Origin: Nemophila menziesii
Taxonomy: Eukaryota; Streptophyta; Magnoliopsida; Boraginales; Hydrophyllaceae
NCBI GenBank assembly: GCA_029959085.1
Contig: JARWIR010000179.1
Coordinates: 186,001-250,000, forward strand
Direction: 5' to 3'
DNA: 64,000 nt
Every line of letters begins with the position of its first letter. The stretch's first letter is position 1. Below, one piece after another: positions 21,294-33,665 of this stretch. Below the pieces are notes generated by a model, which worked only from the letters and a program-made list of their open reading frames with translations, ran no database searches and was not told where the DNA came from. The position numbers were made by a program, and so were the translations under genes.

Positions 21294-24222
21294 CTATGTG
21301 TTCGCCAATACATTCTTTTTAGTCGAATATATTCCTATTTTGAATAAGTTTCCTCTTATACACCTTCGTTTCTTCATTCTCCTACTCACCACAAGTTGAA
21401 ACGGCTTTTTCGTCTCCCCGTTTACCCCAAACTCACTTGGCAAAAAGGATACGTCATTAAACTCACCCATTATTTCTTTACCCGCTCTCCTTTCGTTCAC
21501 TTTTATATTTATACGTTGCTTATTATTTTCCCCATAACTTGTATCATAAATGTGGTGCCTTGTCTCATTGTTTTTATCCATATCAAAAGCTTGCGTATCT
21601 AAAAGGAGCAAAGGAGCAATCCATTCACCTTTCCATTTTCGGACACAGTAGCTACATTTACGGTAGCAAGAGCTGCTTCTTTATATTTAGCATCTTTTTC
21701 GGTTGTGTTTTTCACTTCTTGTACTCGATCAAAACCAGTACTATGCGGATCCATACCAGATCGGTCAAACCCAAAGTCTTCACACCTATCTTGTTCAATT
21801 CCTTCCGCAGACCCAAGTGCTGATTCCCAAATAAATTTGTTCGAACCTGCTATGTTACGCGCGCTGCTTCTTTTAAATTTTCCTGCGATATTACTGCTCT
21901 TATGTACAGCTGTGTCTCTTTGCCTTGTTACATTTAAACTAGTAAGAGCTCAGTCAGACCCATCTGTATTTCGCTCAACAGCTGCGTTTTCACTCTGCAA
22001 AAGATGGATCTTAGCAGCAGTATTATTCCTCTCGCCTGCTACTGCAGTAATGATTTTAGAATCTACTCGGTCCCACCCAACCTCTTCACGTGTACCCTTA
22101 TGCACTTGCATAGCTACATTAATAGCTTGTTTATACTAGCTTGGACAAACCCTTTCAGCGTTTCGTCAATACCATATATAAAGGAGCTGGAAATCACATG
22201 CAAATTGCTATTTTTATGTGCTGACATAGCATCTCCATTTGCGTTATCTTTACACTTAAAAACTCTATTACCGGCTAAACTATCCCCTCCTCCTCTTGTA
22301 CAAGGCATGTCCTCAAAGAAACATTTAGCTTCCATGTGCCCAATAGCTTTACATTTACTACAACTTGGAGGTATGTTTTCATATTCGACAAGGACCCGAT
22401 ACTTTTTTCCCATACATAGTATGATCCAAAGTCAATAACGGGTTTTCTCTCCTTTTTCAAGTCCAAATTAAAAGCACCCTTACGTAGCTTATGGCTTCAC
22501 TTTCAATAGTAATACCATCGGTACGTAAAAGCTTACCCACTTGTGAATCTAGTTTCGCTAAACCATGAAAAGTGCGAGCTTGTTCCGAAATCTTTCGCAA
22601 GATTCTCCAAGTTGGTATTTTTGTGATCTCAAGGTGTCTATAATTGAAGAATTCGGGATCTCAGTAAGTAATAATAATCTTCCATAAAAAAGAAAAGGAC
22701 CATTTGAAAGAATACTTATCCTATCCTCGTCTTTTTTCAAATTTAACATCGAGCCACCCACTTGGGTGTCTTCGAACTTTACATCCAACTTTCCAGTCTC
22801 TCAATATTATTCTTATATCTTCCATATCCGGGAGATTTATTTCCGCCAACATATCCAATAAGTGAGCACCCAAAAACTTGTTCCAAAGTTATAACATCAC
22901 TCTCCAATAGTTGAAGCATCTCCTCCTCAACAGGTTCGAAATATTGCAACTCCATCCTTACTGAAACTCTCCTATTTTCAAAAGCACATTTTTATAGTCC
23001 AAACGATTTGGATGTTTAGTGGGTAACTTCCGGACTTTTAAGACCGACGTTTTCCCAGTCTCAACCACGGGTCGCCCGGTGGCCATTTCACGTCCAAGAT
23101 GGACCACATTCTTTGGTACACAAGTGTTCTCAACTAAAGCCTCTTTTGCCCCCTTTTTCAACCAAAGAACTTGGTTTTGGCATTCTCTTTCTTTCTTCAA
23201 TCGTTCCGATCAGGACATCTGTTATTCCACGTCTCACCCTGTAAAGCAAACTCTACGAAGCAGAGCGACCTCATCTTGCTTGCTTCTGGCACTAGATAAT
23301 AGGCATTCTGGTATGGCGGGAATACTACTTTTTAGGTCGACGGTCGTACTTGTGATGGCCCAGGAGGGCTTGTCCAAAGCAAAAAAATGAAGTCTGTGGC
23401 TAAACACGGTCTTTATTTATATTAAAGCTTCCGCTACCTGTCTGATGAGGTTTATTTGGAAAGTGAGCGATGATCAATCCATTTGTCCGCACTTCCTCCT
23501 GGTCCTGCTGTATCTCTGTGTTATAGTCTGAATACTCATAAGTTTGGGTTGGCCCCCGCCCATTCTGTCTCGACCGTAAAGCCGACCCATGAATTCTTCA
23601 GAGCGGGCCGGCAGGTCGGGCTGTCTGAGGAAAACGTGAAGAATTTCCATTTTTTATCAAACATGTAGTAAGCAACTAGTTCTTCCTATATTTTATCAAC
23701 TATTTGATTATTGAATCTAATACAAGCTTTAGAGAAACGTTTTAGCAAATTTGGCACCCAAAAGCCCAGATTTACGGACCAAAGCTTCTCCCTCAAGGGA
23801 GGAGAGCTTTGGCCGAGAAATAGAAAGTGGGGACTCGGCTTCCAAGCATTGCAAAGAGATCTCACAACCATGAAGATAAGTTGGGGGATCAATCTCCCTT
23901 AATTCATCCAAGTGTCAAGCTTCAAGATCTTCTTCCTTAATAGTTCGTAGTTAAGGGTTTTGGTCTACCCAAGTTTCATTTATATCCACTACATTTACTA
24001 CCTTCAGAGTACCAAATAGACCATTTTCCGGCGATTTATGAACTAGCGTGGGGCTAGTCATAGTCGAACAAGATCTGGTATCCGGTTTGCCCAAAATGTG
24101 AGGTTTTTGGGATCCAGTGGTTCATTAGCGGAGAAAATGTGGTGTGTACTTTTAGCATCTCCCGGGTCCAAATTGGACAGGGAAGATACTTGATCAAGTG
24201 TTGTTGGTGAATGGCTCATCGT
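21294..24222 (-). pseudogene. LINE ORF1 (DUF4283 plus CCHC zinc knuckle), decayed
   Basis: RNA-binding ORF1 protein of a plant LINE, broken by several frameshifts. It starts near 24,222 with MSHSPTTLDQVSSLSNLDPG. The DUF4283 domain lies at about 22,960-22,480 (LESDVITLEQVFGCSLIGYVGG, KDEDRISILSNGPFLFYGRLLLL). It is followed by YRVLVEYENIPPSCSKCKAI with the CCHC knuckle C-x2-C-x4-H-x4-C at about 22,390-22,320. The C-terminal part runs to 21,294, just before ORF2. The order and spacing to ORF2 support a single minus-strand LINE of about 3.2 kb in this window. A second copy of the knuckle region lies at 63,964-63,692. Confidence 0.85.
23210..23690. other. GC-richer segment inside LINE ORF1 region
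   Basis: Base composition is visibly higher in G+C than in the neighbouring LINE sequence (for example GCCGACCC and GAGCGGGCCGGCAGG near 23,580-23,620). No LINE protein motif could be read across it. It could be a diverged part of ORF1, an insertion, or organelle-derived DNA; I cannot tell. Confidence 0.3.
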
Positions 24223-24530
24223 GTTGGTGAAGAAAAGAGAAGAAGTCTATGATATATGCGCTAAATCAAAGTGATTTAGGAAGAAACCCTCTAATCTTTC
24301 TTTAAGAAAATAAAAATGAGTTATTATAAAAAATAATGGAAATAAAAATAGTGTAGTATAGTACTTGTGTATGTGTTCGTATGAAAGGAAGGGGAAATGT
24401 TTTAAATTTGAGAACATAAAAATACTCATATTTTTATATGAAACTGATGATATGTTGCGTATGTATATATATGTATATATGAAGAGTAGTGAAAGAAGTA
24501 AGCCCATTAAATTGTACTAGTTGTACTGTT
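24223..24530 (-). other. LINE 5' flank, no gene
   Basis: AT-rich sequence between the LINE ORF1 start and the first base shared by the two dsRBD units. Could include the LINE 5' UTR. Nothing else was seen. Confidence 0.4.
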
Positions 24531-25591
24531 AGGTGATAAAAGAAAACAAGTAAAGAGATATGTAAAAGGAATAATAAATATAAAAGGATTAGAAATTAGA
24601 TTTAAAGTGATAAAAGGGAAAATAAAGAAAAGTTATGATTAATTAGTTTGTAAAGTTATTGGTGATATATTATTAATTTAAATTATTATTGTAATGGATT
24701 AACAATAAATTATACTTTAAGGAAGTCTTGTTGTAGTTGAAAGCACGGATTGAGGTAAGTTGGACTCCGTTTTTTATGTCGATTTACGATATTGTGTTAT
24801 TGGCATTTATTTAAATTGTACATATTGAGATCACATGAAATTGATTATATTTTGTGAAATACATTTAGTTGTGTACGAGACCAATACGTGTTATGTGATC
24901 ATTAGGGCTACGACACCTATCTGATAGGTGAAATTGTCGAGGTACTGAGGTAGCACTAAGTATTGCGGTAGTATTGATTGTGGTGTGCCGTAGGTGGAAA
25001 GATCCACTACGGGTGTGTGGGTGGTCCTATATGTTGCCCAGGGGATCGGAGATGGGAGGAGCATACGATGGTACTAGGGTCGTGTACCGAGGCACTAGTG
25101 AGTGCTTAATATTAATTATCGTTATCGCAGCTCTAAGTAGTGTGTGCATGATCATTTATATTCGAGACTAGTGATGACCGGTTATTGAACAATATTATGT
25201 CATACCTGCATTTAACTTATATGTCATGATAATAATTTGTGTTATAATGGACGTTTCGACTTACTGAACTTGTGTAGCTCATTTTAATTGACTCTGCAGG
25301 GGAATGTGCCGGGGAAAGTGGGTTAGAAAATCCCCATAAGAGATAGTGTATAAACCACCATAATAATTACTAGTTGGCGTTTTGAACCAGTTGTACATGC
25401 TAGTCGAGATACTATTTCTTAATAGAATTTTTAGAACGGTAAAATATACAAATATTCGTGTTTTAAAATTGATAGATATAGCCTTATACTTATTTGAATT
25501 TTGTTAGGTCGCTTTAAAGGCTTATGTGGTTTGATTTGAGTCTGTGGTATATCGAGCCCTTGGTTTTGGTGGTGGAAATTCGGAACGTGAC
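24530..25591. mobile_element. Gypsy-type solo LTR shared by both dsRBD units (copy 1)
   Basis: About 1.06 kb starting TTAGGTGATAAAAG and ending GAAATTCGGAACGTGACA, a chromovirus-like LTR terminus. No internal retroelement protein is nearby. The same sequence occupies 37,236-38,348 in the second unit, again just downstream of the dsRBD gene. Left flanks differ between the copies, so the duplication border lies at or near the LTR start. No target duplication could be confirmed. Confidence 0.55.
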
Positions 25592-25963
25592 AATGTCAAA
25601 GGAGAAAGAAGAAAAAGACAAGAGAGAGAAAGTAGTCACAAAACCATAACTACCTTAGGAGAGAATAACAATACAGATTTTCATCCTATTTTTATACGCA
25701 AGTTGGTTGTTAGATCTCAGTGTCTTAAAAGTTTCACTGTGCCAATTCTCATAACTAAGAAGTTATTTATAGCTTAATAGAAATAATTTGAAAACTCACA
25801 TTTAAGATTAAAAAACCTTACACATAATGAATCCAATCAAGGTAATCAAGAAACATACATAAGTATTCTAACAAGTTTTTCAAGTCATTAACATTGTTTA
25901 AACTGAACATATAAACTCAACAAGAAAAAGCTACAGGGATGGTTTTGTCTCCACATTAATTTC

Positions 25964-28900
25964 CTACATGTGGGGGTTGCCAGCCATTGCTCGTAACGTG
26001 GCAACCACTTTAGCAGCAGCTGACTCTCTCGCTTCGCATGGACCAAGGCACACCACACCCTCACCGAAAGCCTCAAAATCTATCCCTTTTAGAGTCACTT
26101 TAGCAAGAAATCCGCCTGAAGAATGATGAGTACAATTTGTCAATCTTTAACACAAGATTTGTTGCTGGCACGAAATTAATTTAAATTCTTACCAGGTGCC
26201 GCTGACACGACATATCTAGGAAGGGCCCAATCGTTCTTATAACACATATCATTCAACTCCTTCTGAGAGACATATTAGACAACATTATGTGCATCTTCGT
26301 GTTAAACATAGCTCAAATATATACAAGAAATTTTTAAAGGAAGTTTTCCTACTCTTGCCTTATGATTGAAAGTCATAAAACACGAGTACTTTGAAATAGC
26401 GGTGCAGTACTAAGAGAAACAGATTTTGACATGGAAACAATAGTATTTAGAAGGGTACGTACTACTACGATCATATAAGTTAAGTTTACTAGTTTGATAC
26501 ATGTGTAGTAAAAAAAATGCAAAGGCTAGCTAATGCATACCTGGCGTGCAGATTGTTCGATAAGGACAGCTTCAGACAAACTTTCTGGCCTCAGGGACTG
26601 AGTAGAGGCACTACCTCCACCTTGCTGCTGATTGAACTGCTACAACAAACAAATTATGCAAACTAATATTAGCTGGCATCAATTAACGGAGGAAGCAAGG
26701 GCCCAAAACAAATCGTATTACAAGTATTATTGTCTCGTAATAGGGTAATTTTAAATGTGTTAATGAAGAACTACAACCCCTACCCTTCTAAAATTCTACT
26801 GCAATAATGATAAAGATATGTAAAAGAAAGAATTTCATTAACAGCTTGTGCTATTTCTGATAAAGAATTTTTAACCTCGGTCAAATTAGTTTTCAGACGG
26901 AATTAAAGCAAGAAATAATATGAATAAGCAAAACCAATAAAGGTTCATATAGGCAACAGAAGCTTTAGATAAGAAAGCTACCTCAACATTTGCACCTTCA
27001 AGAGAAGCTTGTGTGACACTGTCTTTTGATCTCCTTTTCTGATAAACTCTTAAAGTAGAGTTTTCCTTCTTCTCAGCCTCGTTTTGGTAAGGACCTTGTT
27101 CATCATGCGCCCTTTTACCAATAGAATCCGTCGAGATCCCATCCTTATCAACTTCCATAAAAGGAACTTTTTCTTTACCCTGAAAGTTCATAAATGCATT
27201 AGAAATTTGTGAAAAATATATATAGAATTTAATGCTTTTTCCAATACTAGATCTAAAGAAATAGTTACCTCAACAATTACACTTTGAACAGAAGCTTGTA
27301 AATCCTCATCCATTGGGAAAAATAGAGCACAGTCATCATCATCATCATGTTTCTGCATTACAAGTTCAGATAATTTCCTTGGCTTCAGAGACTTTCTTTT
27401 GCTTTTGTTCCAAAAGCTTGTAGGCTCTAGAGACTGAATAGAGTCACTACCTCCAGTTTGCTGCTGATCGCACCGCCACAACAAACAAATATTAGCTGGC
27501 ATCAATTAATGGAATAAGAAAGTGCCCAAAACAAATCGTATTACAAGTATCTCCCTTTCTTTGAAAAAAAAATTCGTAAGAAAGTAATATTTAATGTATT
27601 ATTCAAGAACTAAAACCCCACCCATCTAAAATTCTATTGCAATATTGAAAAGGAAATATAAAAGAAATCATATCATTGACAGACTGCTTTTTCTAATAAA
27701 GAACTTTTAACACTTCCTCGGTCAAATTAGTTTTCTGTACGGAATTAAAGCAAGAAATAATATGAATAAGCAGAAAAAATGTAGGTTCATAAAGGCAACA
27801 GAAGCTTTAGAAAAGAAAGCTACCTCAACAGAAGCTTGTGTGACACTGTCTTTTGATCTCCTTATCTGATAAACTCTCAAAGTATTGGAAGTCACATTAG
27901 AGTCTTCCTTGTTCTCAACCTCATTCTTGCAAGGACCTTGTTCATCACTTGCCCTTTTACCAATAGAATCGGTCGAGATCCCATCCCTATCAACTTCTGT
28001 AACAGGAACTCTTTCTCTACTCTGAAGCTTCATAAATGCATTAACAATTTGTGAAAATATATAAAAAGAATTCAATGCTTTTTCCAATACTAGATTTAAA
28101 GAAATAGTTACCTCAACAATTTCACTTTCAACACAAGCTTGTATATCTTCATCCATTGGGAAGAACAGAGCACAGTCATCATCATCCATAAAAGGAACTC
28201 TTTCTCTACTCTGAAGGTTCATAAATGCATTAATTAAAATTGAAAATATAAAAAGAATATAATGCTTTTGCTAATACGAAATTATTGGGGTGTTTTATGT
28301 AAAAATAATTAACTCGAGTTTTTCTATAAAAAAAAAATTACAAATTTGCACTGCACTCGGACAGAGCTGTATACCACCACAGCCCACCCACAAGATCTGC
28401 CCCTTCTTGCACATGCTTTGAACCTCAGCCTGGCCACGATCAGGACCAGCCCGCGGATTCAATTGCAATTGTTCATTGGATCCAAAAAATTTTAAAGGGC
28501 AATACAGACGGTCCGATAATCCAGAGCCGGCTGGTTATATTTTTACTCTATTTTTCGGATCACGTGTTTTGCAGATAACCCATGGAAATTAGAATACAAA
28601 GGAAAAGTATTGGTGAACCGGTAAGTGTCCGACCTTACTAGGTTTGGATTGTATCCGGATCAGTGACCAGGCTGAATTGGACCAATCCCACACTGAATCT
28701 ATTAAACTTTATAAGAAAAAGGTCCTAATTAAATGTCAAATGCCAGTCAATCTAGTTCTACAATCGGGAAACAATAAATCTCAAACACAAGTGGGGTCCA
28801 CTTTAGATATTTATCCCAAAAAAAGTAAAAAATTAAAAGTAAATAAAAAGGGAAAAAAAAGTGAAACTGCACCTGTTTAGCAACTTTGTGATGTTGAGGA

Positions 28901-29013
28901 CGGAGAGGCGGAGGTGCATTGGCGGCAGGAGGCCTCAAAGGCAACAAAGGATCAACAAAATACCCCAACAACGCATTCACAACCTCAGCTGTCTTCCCAA
29001 ACTCCGATGTCAT
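25964..29013 (-). CDS. dsRNA-binding-domain protein, copy 1 (8 exons, 382 aa)
   Basis: Minus-strand model, all GT-AG: 29,013-28,873; 28,210-28,112; 28,021-27,824; 27,463-27,269; 27,179-26,982; 26,636-26,541; 26,262-26,193; 26,115-25,964 (TAG). Total 1149 nt, in frame. The first 47 residues include VVNALLGYFVDPLLPLRPPA. The middle is made of repeated acidic or Ser-rich exons: SRERVP/GKEKVP...GISTDSIGKRA twice, DDDDCALFFPMDED twice, and GGGSASTQSLRPESLSEAVL. The C-terminal 74 codons, over two exons, form one dsRBD: ELNDMCYKNDWALPRYVV, FLAKVTLKGIDFEAFGEG, then ESAAAKVVATLRAM. It should bind structured RNA; a specific role is unknown. Internal exons are phase 0-0 multiples of three. It lacks the long acidic exon of copy 2. 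The CT-rich leader lies at about 29,150-29,250. Intactness is inferred from phase consistency, not from transcripts. Confidence 0.82.
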
Positions 29014-29770
29014 GATTATCAATTCCGAATTCCGATCGATCTTAAAGCTTGCAAAATTAACAAAAAGAAAATTAGAAAAAAAAAAATGAAACACGGCAAC
29101 GTTTTTGTTAAGCTCCGATCACGATCAACTACATGCATGCATAGCTACAGCCTATACATACACAAATGTGTGTCTATAGCCTAAACAAATGTAGAGAGAG
29201 AGTGTGTAGCTGAATTTTTGAAGTGAGGGATACTGTAGGAGAAGAGAGAAGCCGAATATGTGTTTTTGTATAAGAGTGTATATGCGAAGTTGGGTGGGCT
29301 GCGGTTTGGTGTTGTCTTTATCTCTTTATTTTTTTTGAGAATGACGAAATGAAGAAAAAATGTTTACGGACAAAGAGGTGTTCTTTTTAGACAACTTTTG
29401 TAATTTTTATTTTCTTTAATCCAAAGTGGATGGACTTTTAAGTCTAATTTATTTATTTTCTTATCAAATCAATATTATTAAAAACTCAAACATTTCAAGC
29501 GTTTACATACTAAAACATAATAAACAAAGGAAAAGAAAAAAGCAAAATTAACTATAAAACCTATTACAGCTTAAAAATATTTATAAACTTCCAATCTCCA
29601 ACAATCTCGAGTTTATAATTTTTGTATTTGAACTATTTACAATCTTTAAATTTGATGAACATGAACTTCTGGATATTTGAATAATATTATCCTCGCTATA
29701 GTATATATTTTTATAGATAAAGGCAATTCTGCTAAACCAAATCAAATAAACAAAGCAGTAAACTAACTAG
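29014..29770 (-). promoter_or_regulatory. Upstream region of dsRBD gene copy 1
   Basis: Matches 42,843-43,500 upstream of copy 2. On the minus strand it contains CT-rich leader sequence (complement of GAGAGAGAGTGTGTAGC near 29,190) and a pyrimidine-rich patch CTTCTCTCTTCTCC near 29,245. No sure TATA box could be assigned. The match with the other unit fades at about 29,770. Confidence 0.5.
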
Positions 29771-29829
29771 CATAAATTGGTTCACTGAACTTATTATTAA
29801 CTTGTAGGAATATGATATTATTGAAGCAC

Positions 29830-30670
29830 TCTTCTAGAAAAAGAACACTCAGCCAAAAGATGATCCTTAAATTCCATTGAACTATAAAAAATTCACACTG
29901 AGTGTTAGTTAAAAACCCTACTCCAATATTCTATCTTTAGTGGGAAGCCGATTTTTACATGCAAGCCAAGAGCAAAAGTTGCACCTTGGCATATTCATAG
30001 TATGCCAGATAATTCTAGCCCATTCATGAATAGGGCCTTGAGCTTTAATTTTTTTCATTGTTTTTCTAAAAGAGAATTTATTTTTAATGCTTTCAGACAT
30101 TTGATAATGTCATCTCCTTCAATTAGAATAGAGGTGATCTTACTAGAAAGAACAATAAGCATAATAGGGAAACGTCATATGTTTCTTACAAAGCAACTCT
30201 GAAACGTTTATTCATCTAAACTGCATTAATATGGACATTTTTATTAAGAAATAAAATGGTAAGCATCTAATCTGAGCTTTAAGATCTTCTTCCGAATCCA
30301 AGCATCGTCTTACTTAACTTTAACACTCCATATGCATTTACTTTTGAACACATTAGCATGAGCCAATAAGCTGAGTAAGTTATTATATTTTTGGTAAACT
30401 CTCCAAAATATACTAAGTAAGCACACTTTATTCATAACTTCAATATAAGGTATATTGAGACCTCCCTTAGCCTTACTTCTACAAATATCGTTTCAATCAA
30501 CTCTGGCTCCTCTAGACCCCTCAAGGTTGCCTCTCTAAAGGAAGCTTGAGATCTCTGATTGAGTTTATAGTTCACATTCTTAGGTAAAAGAAACAATCGG
30601 CACCAATAGAGTATTTTACTAACAAAATAGTTCTTATAACCTAATTTGGGCCAACCTGATAACCTACATG
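29830..30670 (-). pseudogene. LINE ORF2 C-terminal fragment (zf-RVT region)
   Basis: Minus-strand reading finds, in order, KLGYKNYFVSKILYWCRLFL, an NDICRSKAKGGLNIPYIEVM motif (a TGA replaces the usual Trp before it), HANVFKSKCIW, and then the zf-RVT domain WARIIWHTMNMPRCNFCSWL followed by ACKNRLPTKDRIL. A shifted frame continues with MEFKDHLLAECSFSRRVLQ. These are the standard C-terminal motifs of plant L1-type LINEs after the reverse transcriptase. Frameshifts and stops make it a relic. Whether it belongs to the same family as the LINE at 21-24 kb cannot be told, because the segments do not overlap. Confidence 0.8.
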
Positions 30671-31587
30671 GACGTTATGTATTATTTATTTATTTTGAAA
30701 GTGAAATATTTCATTACCAAACATGACAAAATATGACAAGAAAGATTACAACTAAACCAAAAAAAGTTGGAGGAATGGTTTCTAAGTATAATCAAAACGT
30801 ACTCAAAAGGAGGCTGGGACACTAGAATTGTGACGGCGTTACTCGGATTACAGATCTGGAATATTTGGAGGCCAAGATGAAAGAGATTTATGAAAATTAG
30901 AGCATTGAGGTAGATGCGGTTATAAGAGCAACCAATAGCTCTATGAGAAAACTTTTCAAAAATAATCAGAGGAACTCAACAACAAACACCCAATAAAACA
31001 AAAATAATCGGGAACATGTTATGATACGGAGTCGATAATTGAATTTCTCTTTAACCAAGCTTATGTATTGTGTGGATTTACAAGACATTGGGCCAAATAA
31101 TTAGTTTGGTAAGATAATTCATGTCGACCACACTATTAAAGGAGAAGGGGAATCAGTCTTGGAAGCTATGAAATTGTATGAGAATTTCCCAAACCTAGAG
31201 AAATAGATAATTAAATTACTTAAAATCCATATTATGAGTAACATTCTTCGTCAATTTATAAGACATCCGAGAAATTTTTTTGATAAAATTTTTGACGTGG
31301 AATAAAGCTCAGTCCACTGCACACAAGGTTGTATGCATTTTTTTCCCTTTAATCCTACATTGATTACGAAGAGGATCTTTTTATTAAATTAGTCTTATAA
31401 TACTAGGCTTGATTCTCCCATTTAATCGGTCTTGCACCCTATCATGTCCCTCCTTAGCCCGTATCTAATAGGTTTTGGCAATATTTGGGCAGGTAACGGG
31501 TTTAACACTTGAAATCTGACTATCATTGGGTCATAAATTCCTTGAAACCTGCCCTACCTCAGGTTGGATGACTTTTTGAAGGTTTTG
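30671..31587. other. Intergenic, no supported feature
   Basis: AT-rich sequence between the LINE fragment and the solo LTR. No open frame, domain or inverted-repeat element was recognised. Confidence 0.4.
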
Positions 31588-31592
31588 GTTTG

Positions 31593-33114
31593 TGGTGTCG
31601 CCTAAGGTGTGATAGAATAATGATATAAATAAGTGCAAATAAACACCATAAGCTGAGCACGGTTCTGCAAGAATACAGATCGTATGCAAGTTTTAATGAA
31701 TAAGTAGAATTCGTTTCTCAGGGACTACGAAGGTTAAGAAGAACTTATGCAAATATTCAAGTGCAAATATGAGAGCTAGAGATAATAATACGCAAGTAGA
31801 AAGAAGAGATAGATAGATATTTATTTGGTTTTAATAAAGAAAAATAAAACTAAACTACTAAATTAAAAGACAGAAAATAAATAAAAGAAAAGAAAAGAAT
31901 ATAGTATGAAAGTTTAGCTTGAGTAAATAGCATGTAATCCCCACTAGTTTTGTCGTTCTAAACATGTAAGGGTGAATTATGTAGTATTTCAATAATCGGT
32001 TCCAATTGCGCTAGGTAGTTTTAAATAGGGTTTACGTGTGTCAATAAGGAGTCCTAAGCAAACTGTTCCTGCAATTGGTAAATAGCAATACACTAAACCA
32101 TGGTAATTATCTAATTAGGCTGATTTGTCAGATCTAAACCATACACTAGACGTTATGTGCTAAACATGTAATTAAACACCGTTGTCAATGGTGACCTAAC
32201 TACTAGATGGTAATTCTATATGGCTGCAGTCCACAAGAACACAGAATATAAATCAAAACACATAAACAGAGAATAAAAACAATAATTCAATTTAAAACAT
32301 AGAATTCCCAAATTAGATAGATGTCAATAAAAACTAGGGTTCATACATATATGCTAAAACTCAAGTTAAATAGAATTTAGTTCATACTAAAGAAAGAAAA
32401 GAAAAGAATTACAGAATTGAAGGTTGAAGAAGATACGATTGATGCACAACTCCTTCCAGACTTCTCTTCTTGTGTTGTAGCTTCTTCCTGACCTTAAGGT
32501 TTGGTCAAGGATGATTTTATAATGTTAAGAGGCTGTATTTATAGTGTATAGGTTGACCTAATTCGTTTTCTTGAAGGAAAAGGTAAATATGGGCTCCTAG
32601 CCCAACTCAAATTCGTAGCCCAAAAACATGCAATCAGCCCCGTACTTGTTTTGGTCCTAACAGCTTCAATATTTATCCGATTGATGCGTGTGAGTATACC
32701 AAATTCATCGTCTCGGAATGATCTTCAACTTTTCTCTTGACTGTTTCTCCAAATTCCTCACCTAATTTAAGATATAAACTGATTTGTGGTCGTAGGTGCA
32801 GAAATTCAAATTTAAGGCAGGTTTTCCTTTTCCATGTTTTTAGCTTTTACTTCCTTATCTTCAATTCCCATGTTTATCTTCTTTCCTTTAGCTCTCTTTA
32901 CCAACTTGGACTCTAATTAATTTCCATATATCTCTAAAGCTTCACACTAAATAAATAATTAAACCCAATATGCTCTAAAAATAATAAATAATTAATTCAA
33001 GACACAAAATAGGAAAGTGTACTAAATCATGAGAAAATCGACCTATATTCTAATAAATACACCTAAAATGATATCTCCAACTACTAATAAATAATCACAA
33101 ATGAGGAGACATCA
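31593..33114 (-). mobile_element. Solo Athila-like LTR with GTTTG duplication
   Basis: 1522 bp. On the minus strand it begins TGATGTCTCC and ends GCGACACCA. It is bordered by the same 5 bases, GTTTG, at 31,588-31,592 and 33,115-33,119. No primer-binding site or polypurine tract adjoins it. This is the classic product of LTR-LTR recombination after a 5-bp-duplication insertion. It is a diverged member of the family seen at 6.5, 12.6, 14.5, 35.1 and 54.1 kb. Confidence 0.88.
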
Positions 33115-33665
33115 GTTTGATTATATGACACATTCTTACCCTTAATTCATAACATATATATTCTTGTCATTTAATTCCTCTATGGATTTGAATGTATAAT
33201 TTCAATTCTTGTGTAGTTACGCATTTTGATTGATAAACCAAAAATACTCACGACCAGTAAAAATAATAAAATTTCCTATGGCTTAGCCAAAATAGTTTTG
33301 GTCATGGGATATATAGATAAGGTCAATAAGACAGAAAAGTTACGGAGTTCTTAGAGAAAAAATGAAAGGTCATTTTGATATGATCTACAACCACCAGAGG
33401 ACCTAAGAAAATATTTCTCTTAGAAGTATCTAGACAGAGAATGAAAAGGGCGTAGTGTGTCTTAATGGACTAAATCACCCTATAAATATCCTACTATTCT
33501 GAAAGATGAAGGTGAGCATGTTGTTCATAAATATTTTTTGCTAAAAATATTGTTTACCTTGGATATTAATTTGACCACCAGAGTGTCATCGCGAGGACTC
33601 CTCCCATCAGCTACTAACCCCTTGTTCCTATCCCTTTCTTATTTTTTTTAAAATGTTTAATTGTT
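33115..33665. other. Intergenic, no supported feature
   Basis: Between the solo LTR and the next Athila-like fragment. No coding or repeat structure recognised beyond the GTTTG target copy at its left edge. Confidence 0.4.
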
